Shown: in pieces, positions 1-6,649 of the stretch
How the letters are laid out: each line of letters opens with the position of its first letter
Position numbering within the stretch: position 1 is the stretch's first letter
Assembly: GCA_047974165.1 (NCBI GenBank)
Contig: JBKECB010000063.1
Location: 1-16,604, forward strand
Reading direction: 5' to 3'
Source of the DNA: Lactovum sp047974165
Lineage (GTDB): Bacteria; Bacillota; Bacilli; Lactobacillales; Streptococcaceae
DNA length: 16,604 nucleotides
Made by a program: the position numbers and the translations under genes
Notes under the pieces: model-generated
Database searches by the model: none
Told to the model about the DNA's origin: nothing
The model's input: only the letters and a program-made list of their open reading frames with translations

Positions 1-821
1 CAGAAGGTGAGGTTTATTGTATTGATCATTTGACACGAGTTAAGAAGATTTCTTTTGATGATGTTGTTATTAATCTAAGAGATAAAAAATATATCCAAAT
101 TTTCAAAGAGGTTCATTATGAAGAAGTACAAGCGCAAGCACTTCAAGGTATGATAGATTTTGAAGAAGATATTTATTTGCGTGATTATAAAGAATTAGTA
201 AGTTTAAATATCCTTCTTCAGGTAATGTTAAAGTTTTCTTATTATTCAATGGAGAGTTTCTATCCTGTTTCATTAGATACTTCGAAGTTATTTTTATATT
301 TTGTAGATGATCTATCTGAAAAAATTTCATTATTTACAAAAGAGTCTTTTAGAAATTTAAGTTGGTTTGCTTATCAGTTTGTTTTTAAGTTATTTAAGAA
401 TATCGTTTTCCAAAATGATTATTGTATTATTAGTAAGCAGGCTGAAAATTATCGTATTCTTTTAAGCTATCCTGAAGAAAATATTTTTAAATTTTCTCAG
501 GATAATGATAGTTTTACAAAGATAATAAAACTAAGACAAGCGAAGAAGATTTTATTAAAAATAAGCCTTCATTTAGAAAATATCAGTGGAACTTATAAAA
601 TTATTCGTGAAGAATTATCAACTAAAATTATTGATGATCGTAAGCATTTAAGAAAAATTAAGGAAAGTCCTTTTGTGAGTCAAGAAGATATTGACTATTA
701 TAATAAAAGTCAGCAACCTAAGCGTAATATTGACTTTCAAGAGTTTATTTATGATACTTGCTTAGATTTAGAATTACCAATTTTCGGGATTCAAATGATA
801 GAACTACAAAAAGTAAAGTGA
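1..821 (+). CDS. Unidentified helix-rich protein, 5' end missing
   Basis: I do not recognise this gene. The reading frame is open from base 3 to the TGA at 819-821, so the gene enters from the left and at least 272 residues are visible. A TTG at 30 could be read as a start but has no properly spaced ribosome binding site, so I treat the gene as truncated by the window. The protein looks almost entirely alpha-helical, is rich in Lys, Ile, Leu, Phe and Tyr, has no transmembrane segment and has no motif that I can tie to an enzyme. The first visible residues (GEVYCIDHLTRVKKISFDDV) could be the end of a helix-turn-helix followed by a helical repeat domain. That layout and the implied length of roughly 300 residues would suit an Rgg/MutR-type regulator. 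This is a weak inference from layout, not from a recognised motif. It is followed by 142 gene-free bases and the GH3 promoter. Confidence 0.6.
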   Translation, partial: EGEVYCIDHLTRVKKISFDDVVINLRDKKYIQIFKEVHYEEVQAQALQGMIDFEEDIYLRDYKELVSLNILLQVMLKFSYYSMESFYPVSLDTSKLFLYFVDDLSEKISLFTKESFRNLSWFAYQFVFKLFKNIVFQNDYCIISKQAENYRILLSYPEENIFKFSQDNDSFTKIIKLRQAKKILLKISLHLENISGTYKIIREELSTKIIDDRKHLRKIKESPFVSQEDIDYYNKSQQPKRNIDFQEFIYDTCLDLELPIFGIQMIELQKVK

Positions 822-842
822 AATATTGCTAAAAAAAATTAG

Positions 843-885
843 TTTTAACTTTTTAAATCGCAATTTTTAACCTTTTAATCACAAT
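843..885 (+). repeat. Tandem direct repeat upstream of the GH3 promoter
   Basis: Two imperfect copies lie head to tail at 843-864 and 865-885. Both follow TTTTAAC-Y-TTTTAA-TC-R-CAAT, differing by two substitutions and one inserted A. The repeat unit is 22 bp, about two helical turns, so both copies present the same face of DNA. The array ends 7 bases before the -35 hexamer at 893, which is the usual place for an activator. On the minus strand each copy reads R-GTTAAAA, similar to the GTTAA core of LytTR-type response-regulator sites, which are also direct repeats spaced by about 21-22 bp. The binding protein is inferred, not known. Confidence 0.55.
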
Positions 886-892
886 AATTTTA

Positions 893-921
893 TTGAAAAT
901 TGTATTTTTTTAAGATATAAT
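893..921 (+). promoter_or_regulatory. Sigma-A promoter for the GH3 gene pair
   Basis: The -35 element is TTGAAA (893-898) and the -10 element is a consensus TATAAT (916-921), with an ideal 17-base spacer. Transcription should begin near 928, giving a leader of about 36 nt before the GTG start at 964. The ribosome binding site AAGGAGGG (951-958) lies 5 bases before that start. Confidence 0.8.
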
Positions 922-963
922 GATATTTATGAAAAGGTTTTCTAAAAAATAAGGAGGGTTACA

Positions 964-3702
964 GTGAGTAACAAAAAGGAGTTAAAACAAACCGTTCTTC
1001 AACAGTTTAAAGAGGATAAACTTGCTAAAAAAGCAAGAAAAAAAGAAATCTCTTTAATGTCTGCAGAAGATAAGAAAGTTGCAATCGAGGAGGATAAGCA
1101 ACTTCGTAAAGAAAAGAAAAAAGAGAGAAAAGCTTATCTGAAAACTCTTAATAAAGAGGAAAAGAAAGTTGAAAAGAAAAAAAATAAGATTTATAAAAAG
1201 CTCAAAAGCCGCCCACGACGTTGGACGATTTGGGGGATTCTAATTGCTCTGATTTTATTTATAGTTGTAAAGTTTGGACCGTTGGTTACAGATATGGCAG
1301 TAACTCTTTCATCTAAACATATTACGGTTAAAGTAGGAACAAAAAAAGCAAAGGAAGCAATTAAAGAAGCAGATAAAATTTCACAAGAAATTGCAGATGA
1401 AGGTATGGTCTTGCTAAAAAATGAAGATAAATCTTTACCATTAGCAGATAAAAAAGTTAATGTCTTTGGATCTACTGCCTTTAGCTTTAAATCTTCTGGT
1501 GGAGGCTCTGGTGGAACAGATTTGTCACGTGCTGTGACTTTATTTGAAGGTTTAGAAAATGCAGGGATTGATTACAATAAAGAACTGCATGATTACTATG
1601 CTGAACTTCCTGAAATGGAAGGCATGACAGGAACAGCCTCTACAGGTTTGACGTCTGTTATTGGCGCAATGCTTGGAGGAGGAGAAGAATTTGTAGAGCC
1701 TACAGTAAGTGATGAGGCTTTAAAGCAAGCGGTAGAATATTCAGATAATGCACTTGTGATTATTCAAAGCTCAGGTGTTGAAGCTTCAGATATGGATAAA
1801 GAACAACTTGAGTTGACAGATGAAATGGCAAACTTGATTGATACTGTCGCAAGTACTTTTAGTAATGTTACAATTATTGTCAATACAGGAAATACTTTTG
1901 AATTAGGATTTGTTAATGACTATCCAAGTATCAAGTCAGTACTTTGGGTAGGGACTCCTGGACCATTTGGAACGAATTCTATCGGTAAAATATTATCAGG
2001 TGATTTAAATCCTTCAGGACGCTTGGCTGATACATATGCTTATGATGTAGAGTCAGCACCTGCTACAGAAAATTTTGGTGATTATAAATATGATAATTTA
2101 GATAAGGCTTATTTAAATTATGAAGAAGGTATTTATGTTGGCTACCGTTTCTATGAAACTTATTATCATAATGATGAAAAAGGCTATGATAAGGCTGTTC
2201 AATTTCCATTTGGCTCAGGCTTGAGTTATACAAACTTTGACTGGAAAGTTTTGGAGCAAAAATTCAGTGATGAAACGATGGAAGTAAAAGTAGAGGTAAC
2301 TAACACAGGCAAAGTTGCAGGTAAAGATGTTGTTCAACTTTATTATAGTGCTCCCTACACAACAGGAGGCATTGAAAAATCAGCAATAAACTTAATAACT
2401 TTTGCAAAAACAAAAGAGCTTAAAGCAGGTGAAAAAGAAACGATAACACTTAGCTTTGATACAAGAGATATGGCTTCTTATGATATGAAAAATGAGTACT
2501 ATGTTCTTGAAAAAGGAAAGTATGAGATTAAGTTAGGAAAAAATGTTCATGAAATCAAAGAGACATTAAACTATGATCTGAAGAAAGAAATTATTTATAA
2601 GGCAGATGCAGACACAGGGACAGAGTATCAAAACTTATTTACAGAGTCTGAAAATGAGATTGATGTCCTTTCTCGAAATGACTGGGAAGGAACCTATCCA
2701 TCAGATGAGGATAATAAGTCAGAAGCTTCAAGTAAGGTGATTGACCGTATCAATAATATTGACTATAATGATGATCAAAAAATGCCAACTTTAGGTGCAG
2801 ATAACAATCTAAAACTTGAAGACTTGAAAGGTCTTGCTTATGATGATCCAAAGTGGGAGAAGTTCCTCGATCAATTAACCGTTGACCAAATGATTGACTA
2901 TGTGTCTGACGGAGGATGGCATACTAACGCCATTGATGAGCTTGGTGTTCCAGCAACAGTTTTACTTGATGGGCCAGCAGGAATTAATTATTTCTTCAAG
3001 TCATTTGAAGCTGGTGCTTATCCTTCTGAAATTGTTGTTGCTTCAACTTGGAATCAAGAATTGGCTTATACAATGGGAGAAACTATTGCTAAAGAAGCAA
3101 AAGCACTTGGCGTTCATGGATGGTATGCACCAACATTAAATATTCACCGTAATGCTTTTGGAGGACGTAACTTTGAATATATGTCTGAAGATCCAGTCTT
3201 AAATGGTTTGATTGGTACAGGAATTGTTAAAGCTTCAGAGGATTTAGGTGTCACTGTCTATATGAAACACTTTGCAATGAATGAGCAAGAAACAAATGCA
3301 CGTACACCTGGACTTGCAGTGTGGGCTGATGAGCAAACAATCCGTGAGATCCATATGAAATCATTTGAAATGGTTACAAAAGAAAGTGGTGTGACAGGTG
3401 CAATGTCTAGCTTTTCTATTATTGATGGAAAATGGGCAAATTCTGCCTTGCTTAATGGCCTACTTCGTGAGGAATGGGGATTTGATGGTGTAGTATCTTC
3501 AGATGCACAGTTTGGTCATATGAATCCAGCAAATGCGGTTATTTCAGGAAATGACTTGATGTTAGGCTCTTATTCAGTTTCAGGTAATAAAAAAACTCTG
3601 AAGAAAGCTTACGATGAGCATCCAGAAGCAATTGCAAATGGCTTAAGAACAAGTATGCATAATTCTTTATATGCGACGCTAGAAACATATTTATTTGACT
3701 AA
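964..3702 (+). CDS. Membrane-anchored GH3 glycosidase, permuted domain order
   Basis: This is a 912-residue GH3 enzyme, probably a beta-glucosidase or related exo-beta-glycosidase. Residues 1-86 are very rich in Lys, Arg and Glu. One transmembrane helix follows at about 87-108. With the positive charge before the helix, the tail should be cytoplasmic and the enzyme outside. The domains run in permuted order. The GH3 C-terminal (alpha/beta sandwich) domain comes first, about 140-365, with acid/base candidate E273 in SSGVEASD and the NPSGRL motif at 349-354. An FnIII-like domain follows at about 435-530. The catalytic TIM-barrel domain is last, about 615-912, with D669 in LDGPAG, the GRNFEY motif at 734-739, K768-H769, and the nucleophile candidate D847 in VVSSD. 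This order is known from some Ruminococcus and Butyrivibrio beta-glucosidases. The GTG start is chosen because AAGGAGGG precedes it by 5 bases. Substrate cannot be read from the sequence. Confidence 0.9.
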   Translation: MSNKKELKQTVLQQFKEDKLAKKARKKEISLMSAEDKKVAIEEDKQLRKEKKKERKAYLKTLNKEEKKVEKKKNKIYKKLKSRPRRWTIWGILIALILFIVVKFGPLVTDMAVTLSSKHITVKVGTKKAKEAIKEADKISQEIADEGMVLLKNEDKSLPLADKKVNVFGSTAFSFKSSGGGSGGTDLSRAVTLFEGLENAGIDYNKELHDYYAELPEMEGMTGTASTGLTSVIGAMLGGGEEFVEPTVSDEALKQAVEYSDNALVIIQSSGVEASDMDKEQLELTDEMANLIDTVASTFSNVTIIVNTGNTFELGFVNDYPSIKSVLWVGTPGPFGTNSIGKILSGDLNPSGRLADTYAYDVESAPATENFGDYKYDNLDKAYLNYEEGIYVGYRFYETYYHNDEKGYDKAVQFPFGSGLSYTNFDWKVLEQKFSDETMEVKVEVTNTGKVAGKDVVQLYYSAPYTTGGIEKSAINLITFAKTKELKAGEKETITLSFDTRDMASYDMKNEYYVLEKGKYEIKLGKNVHEIKETLNYDLKKEIIYKADADTGTEYQNLFTESENEIDVLSRNDWEGTYPSDEDNKSEASSKVIDRINNIDYNDDQKMPTLGADNNLKLEDLKGLAYDDPKWEKFLDQLTVDQMIDYVSDGGWHTNAIDELGVPATVLLDGPAGINYFFKSFEAGAYPSEIVVASTWNQELAYTMGETIAKEAKALGVHGWYAPTLNIHRNAFGGRNFEYMSEDPVLNGLIGTGIVKASEDLGVTVYMKHFAMNEQETNARTPGLAVWADEQTIREIHMKSFEMVTKESGVTGAMSSFSIIDGKWANSALLNGLLREEWGFDGVVSSDAQFGHMNPANAVISGNDLMLGSYSVSGNKKTLKKAYDEHPEAIANGLRTSMHNSLYATLETYLFD

Positions 3703-3711
3703 AAAATTAAG

Positions 3712-3747
3712 AGTAGAGAGTAATATAAATTCTCTCTACTTTTTTTA
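3712..3747 (+). terminator. Intrinsic terminator between the two GH3 genes
   Basis: A perfect 9-bp stem, AGTAGAGAG (3712-3720) with CTCTCTACT (3732-3740), has an 11-base loop and is followed by a run of T to 3747. It lies in the 70-base gap, and I see no good promoter between it and the next gene. The second GH3 gene therefore probably depends on read-through, which would set its level below that of the first. Confidence 0.85.
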
Positions 3748-3772
3748 AAAATAAAGCCAAAGGAAAAATAAA

Positions 3773-6109
3773 ATGAAATATTCAGAATTAATTGAAAAAA
3801 TGACATTGGAAGAAAAGGCCTCTTTAATGTCAGGCGAAAATTTTTGGAATACAAAAACGATTGAACGCTTGGATATTCCGTCTATCATGCTAACAGATGG
3901 TCCACATGGATTACGTAAGCAAGGAGGTAAGGCAGACCATTTAGGATTAAATAAAAGCTTACCTGCAACCTGTTATCCAACAGCAGCAACATTGGCAAAT
4001 AGCTGGGATAGAGAGCTTCTGAGAGAAGTAGGAGCTGGTATTGGAAAAGAAGCTAGAAGCGAAGAAGTGAGTGTTCTTTTAGGTCCGGGTTTAAATATCA
4101 AGCGTAACCCTTTATGTGGTAGAAATTTTGAATATTTTTCAGAGGATCCCTATCTTACTGGGGAGCTTGCAACAGAAATGGTTAAAGGAATTCAAAGCCA
4201 AGGAGTTTCAGCTTGTCCCAAGCATTTTGCAGTGAACAGTCAAGAACATATGCGGATGACGATTGATGAAATTGTTGATGAACGCTCCTTAAGAGAAATC
4301 TATCTTTCGGCTTTTGAAAAGGTTATCAAAGAAGGACAGCCGCTGACCATAATGTCTTCATATAATCAATTAAATGGAGAATTTGCAAATGAAAATCAAC
4401 ATTTAATGAATGACATCCTTTATAATGAGTGGAACTATGAAGGGGTAGTGGTAACTGACTGGGGAGGAAATAATGATCGTATTGCAGGCTTAAAGGCACA
4501 TAATCAACTTGAGATGCCTGCAACAAATGGGATTACAGATAAAGAGATAGTTGCAGCTGTTAAGACAGGTGAGCTAGAGCTTTCTATACTGGATGATGCT
4601 GTGGATCATTTGTTATCCTTGATTTTTAAGACTCGAATGGATGATAAAGAAAAGTTAGAGATAGATTATGAAGAACATCATCAAAAAGCAAGAGAAGCAG
4701 CAAGCCAATCTATTGTTTTATTAAAAAATGACAAGCAAATTCTTCCTTTACAAGTGGGACAAAAAGTTGCAGTTATAGGAGATTTTGCAAAAAATCCTCG
4801 CTATCAAGGGGCTGGAAGTTCTTTGATTAATCCTTACAAAATAAGCTCCCCCTTACAAATTTTAGAAGAATCAGAACTAGAGATTGTAGGCTATGCTCAA
4901 GGATTTAAAAGAATGTCAGGAAGGAGTAAAAAACTTAGTCAAGAAGCTATAGATTTAGCTAGAAAGTCAGAGACAATCCTGCTCTTTTTAGGCTTAGATG
5001 AAAGTCGTGAAGCTGAAGGGGTAGATCGAGAAGACTTGAGATTGGCTGAAAATCAACAAGAGCTAATCACTGAACTTATAAAGCTAAATAAAAATATTAT
5101 TGTCATACTATCTGCTGGAGGAGCTTTGGAACTTCCTTTTGTAAATGATGTAGAGGCAATTATGCATACTTATTTATCAGGGCAAGCGTCAGCTGAGGCT
5201 ATTGTAGATATTTTACTGGGGAAAAGAAATCCTAGTGGAAAATTATCTGAGAGTTTTCCCTTAAAATATGAAGATATACCCTCTGCAAGTTACTATCCAG
5301 GACAGCAAGCAACGAGTGAACATAAGGAAGCTTTATTTATAGGTTATCGATATTTTGAAACGGCAGATAAAGAAGTCTTATATCCTTTTGGCTTTGGATT
5401 ATCTTATACAAGTTTTGAATATCAAGATTTAAATATTGATGGGATGACAGTGAAATTTACTGTTAAAAATACTGGTCAAGTTTCAGGTAAGGAGATTGTT
5501 CAGCTTTATATTGAGAAAAAAGAGTCCGATATTTTTCGGTCTATTAAAGAGCTCAAAGGATTTGATAAAGTCGACTTAGAGCCTGGTGAAAGTAAGCAAG
5601 TTACTCTAACTCTCAGTCAAAGAGATTTTTCATATTTTAATGAAAGTACAAATAGTTGGGAGCTTGAACAAGGAGAGTATATAATTCAGATTGCAAGCTC
5701 AATCAAAGACATTCGCCTAGAAGAAAAGATAAGCTTGAAAGGAGTTAAGTCAGAACTTTACTTAAAAACAGACTTCCCTTACTACGCTAAGGCTTTAGTA
5801 CAAGAACTTCCTGATAAAGAATTTGAGAGGTTATTGTCAAGAAAGCTACCAGAAAAAAACTGGAATCCTAAAAATGACTTGGGTATGAATGATACCATTA
5901 ATCAAGCACAATATAAAAATTTCTTTGGTAAATCACTTTATAAATTTATTATGATGTTTTATCATTTGTTTAAAAAATTAGGAAAACCTTTAACTGCAAA
6001 TAATGTTTACTTTATTATTAATATGCCTTTCAGACAGATTGAACGATTCACAGCAGGGAAATTTAATAAGAAAAATGTTGAAAGACTACTTCGCTTAATT
6101 AATAAATAA
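3773..6109 (+). CDS. Cytoplasmic GH3 beta-glucosidase, conventional domain order
   Basis: This is a 778-residue GH3 enzyme with no signal peptide or membrane segment, so it should be cytosolic. The catalytic barrel domain spans about 1-290: D42 in TDGPHG, the GRNFEY motif at 116-121, K150-H151, and the nucleophile D229 in VVVTDWGG. The GH3 C-terminal domain follows at about 310-500, with acid/base candidate E415 in EAEGVDR and NPSGKL at 486-491. The FnIII-like domain is at about 557-650. The last 110 residues form a helical extension ending in MPFRQIERFTAGKF and then a Leu-rich tail; I recall similar tails in other Firmicute and actinobacterial GH3 proteins. The family usually removes terminal beta-linked sugars, most often glucose, from oligosaccharides or glycosides. 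The ATG is preceded by AAAGGA with an 8-base gap. It is less than 30 percent similar by eye to its upstream neighbour because the domains are rearranged, so it is not a recent tandem duplicate. Confidence 0.92.
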   Translation: MKYSELIEKMTLEEKASLMSGENFWNTKTIERLDIPSIMLTDGPHGLRKQGGKADHLGLNKSLPATCYPTAATLANSWDRELLREVGAGIGKEARSEEVSVLLGPGLNIKRNPLCGRNFEYFSEDPYLTGELATEMVKGIQSQGVSACPKHFAVNSQEHMRMTIDEIVDERSLREIYLSAFEKVIKEGQPLTIMSSYNQLNGEFANENQHLMNDILYNEWNYEGVVVTDWGGNNDRIAGLKAHNQLEMPATNGITDKEIVAAVKTGELELSILDDAVDHLLSLIFKTRMDDKEKLEIDYEEHHQKAREAASQSIVLLKNDKQILPLQVGQKVAVIGDFAKNPRYQGAGSSLINPYKISSPLQILEESELEIVGYAQGFKRMSGRSKKLSQEAIDLARKSETILLFLGLDESREAEGVDREDLRLAENQQELITELIKLNKNIIVILSAGGALELPFVNDVEAIMHTYLSGQASAEAIVDILLGKRNPSGKLSESFPLKYEDIPSASYYPGQQATSEHKEALFIGYRYFETADKEVLYPFGFGLSYTSFEYQDLNIDGMTVKFTVKNTGQVSGKEIVQLYIEKKESDIFRSIKELKGFDKVDLEPGESKQVTLTLSQRDFSYFNESTNSWELEQGEYIIQIASSIKDIRLEEKISLKGVKSELYLKTDFPYYAKALVQELPDKEFERLLSRKLPEKNWNPKNDLGMNDTINQAQYKNFFGKSLYKFIMMFYHLFKKLGKPLTANNVYFIINMPFRQIERFTAGKFNKKNVERLLRLINK

Positions 6110-6141
6110 AAAATAAAACTTCTTAAGAAGTTTTATTTTTT
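6108..6141. terminator. Bidirectional terminator between convergent genes
   Basis: A perfect 34-base palindrome is centred between 6124 and 6125. A-rich on the left and T-rich on the right, it can end transcription in both directions: a CTTC/GAAG-containing stem flanked by AAAACT and AGTTTT arms with U-tracts on either strand. It begins inside the stop codon of the plus-strand GH3 gene (6107-6109) and overlaps the TAA of the minus-strand gene (6142-6140), so both genes stop inside the same element. Confidence 0.85.
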
Positions 6142-6511
6142 ATATTATCATGAATATAGAAATAATGATTAGTCCTAGTAAAAATAAACTATCAAAACTA
6201 TAAAGAATATAAGCTTTATTTTTCTTTGCATAAGTCAGCTCATAATAAACTCGAAGAGAAGATTGGATAAAGAAGAAACTTAAAAGAAGAGAGATAAAAA
6301 AATAACTAGAACTCTTATTTTTAAAGATAAGATAAGAGGAAATTAATAAAATTATTGTAAATAGTATTTTAAAAAAAAGCTCTAACTTTTTTTGTGAATT
6401 ATTAATATATTTATATTTATGAAAGAAAGAGACTGACTGAATCTGAAAATATTTTATAATAATAAAATATCCAATAATATATAATGCTAGTAAATTTAAT
6501 ATAAACAACAA
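6140..6511 (-). CDS. Small four-helix membrane protein, DUF4181-like
   Basis: The product is a 123-residue hydrophobic protein with four predicted membrane helices, at about 2-22, 45-64, 68-85 and 101-122. The pattern INNSQKKLELFFK before helix 2 and R-x-x-x-E-x-x-YAKKNKAYIL before helix 4 recalls DUF4181 proteins of Bacillus and relatives. That assignment is from memory and tentative, and no function is known for the family. The start is TTG at 6511. The ribosome binding site AAGGAGG lies on the minus strand at 6523-6517, 5 bases away, and the next codon (6508) is also TTG and 8 bases away, so either could be used. The gene has its own extended -10 promoter, converges on the GH3 pair and is divergent from pepO. 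Confidence 0.75.
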   Translation of the reverse strand: MLFILNLLALYIIGYFIIIKYFQIQSVSFFHKYKYINNSQKKLELFFKILFTIILLISSYLIFKNKSSSYFFISLLLSFFFIQSSLRVYYELTYAKKNKAYILYSFDSLFLLGLIIISIFMII

Positions 6512-6524
6512 ATAAACCTCCTTG

Positions 6525-6540
6525 ATTAGTATCTACTAAT
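6525..6540. promoter_or_regulatory. Palindromic operator candidate
   Basis: ATTAGTATCTACTAAT is a perfect inverted repeat of two 7-base arms around TC. It sits between the -10 element and the ribosome binding site of the minus-strand membrane-protein gene, covering the predicted transcription start (about 6537). A dimeric repressor bound here would block that promoter. As RNA it would make a 7-bp hairpin at the very 5' end, so an effect on mRNA stability is the alternative. Confidence 0.45.
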
Positions 6541-6543
6541 ATA

Positions 6544-6552
6544 ATTATAACA
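6544..6552 (-). promoter_or_regulatory. Extended -10 promoter of the small membrane-protein gene
   Basis: On the minus strand the sequence reads TGTTATAAT, a consensus -10 (6549-6544) with the TG extension (6552-6551). I see no good -35 at 16-18 bases, which is tolerated for extended -10 promoters. The start site would be near 6537, about 26 nt before the TTG start. Confidence 0.55.
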
Positions 6553-6582
6553 TAATTATATTTCTTGTTTATTAGAATATAA

Positions 6583-6606
6583 GATTTGCTGAATTTTCAG
6601 AATTAA
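6583..6606. promoter_or_regulatory. CodY-like overlapping boxes at the pepO promoter
   Basis: Two 15-base windows, 6583-6597 and 6592-6606, each match 11 of 15 positions of the CodY consensus AATTTTCWGAAAATT and overlap by 6 bases, the arrangement known for CodY sites. The core is the dyad CTGAATTTTCAG (6589-6600), found again exactly upstream of rpoB. It covers the expected -35 position of the pepO promoter, which suits repression. The match quality is moderate in AT-rich DNA. Confidence 0.4.
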
Positions 6607-6614
6607 TTAAAATT

Positions 6615-6623
6615 TGATATAAT
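6615..6623 (+). promoter_or_regulatory. Extended -10 promoter of pepO
   Basis: TGATATAAT combines a consensus TATAAT (6618-6623) with the TG extension (6615-6616). The -35 position (6595-6600, TTTCAG) is poor and lies within the CodY-like dyad. Transcription should start near 6630, about 20 nt before the ATG at 6650. Confidence 0.6.
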
Positions 6624-6649
6624 ATAGAAATAAAAAAATGGAGGCTAAA

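Noticed and set aside
30..32. TTG at 30 as the start of the first gene
   Set aside because: The frame is open to the left edge and no spaced ribosome binding site precedes this TTG, so a truncated gene is simpler.
853..866. Possible catabolite (cre) site around the CG at 859-860
   Set aside because: Only the left half fits; the right half misses four fixed positions. The bases are better explained by the direct repeat.
929..952. Seven-codon ATG frame lying almost exactly at the predicted GH3 transcription start
   Set aside because: It would be leaderless, has no ribosome binding site, and its stop falls at the GH3 ribosome binding site; likely chance in AT-rich DNA.
6638..6640. ATG at 6638 as the pepO start
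   Set aside because: Its Shine-Dalgarno would be missing, whereas GGAGG at 6640-6644 is well placed for the ATG at 6650, which also matches the family N-terminus.
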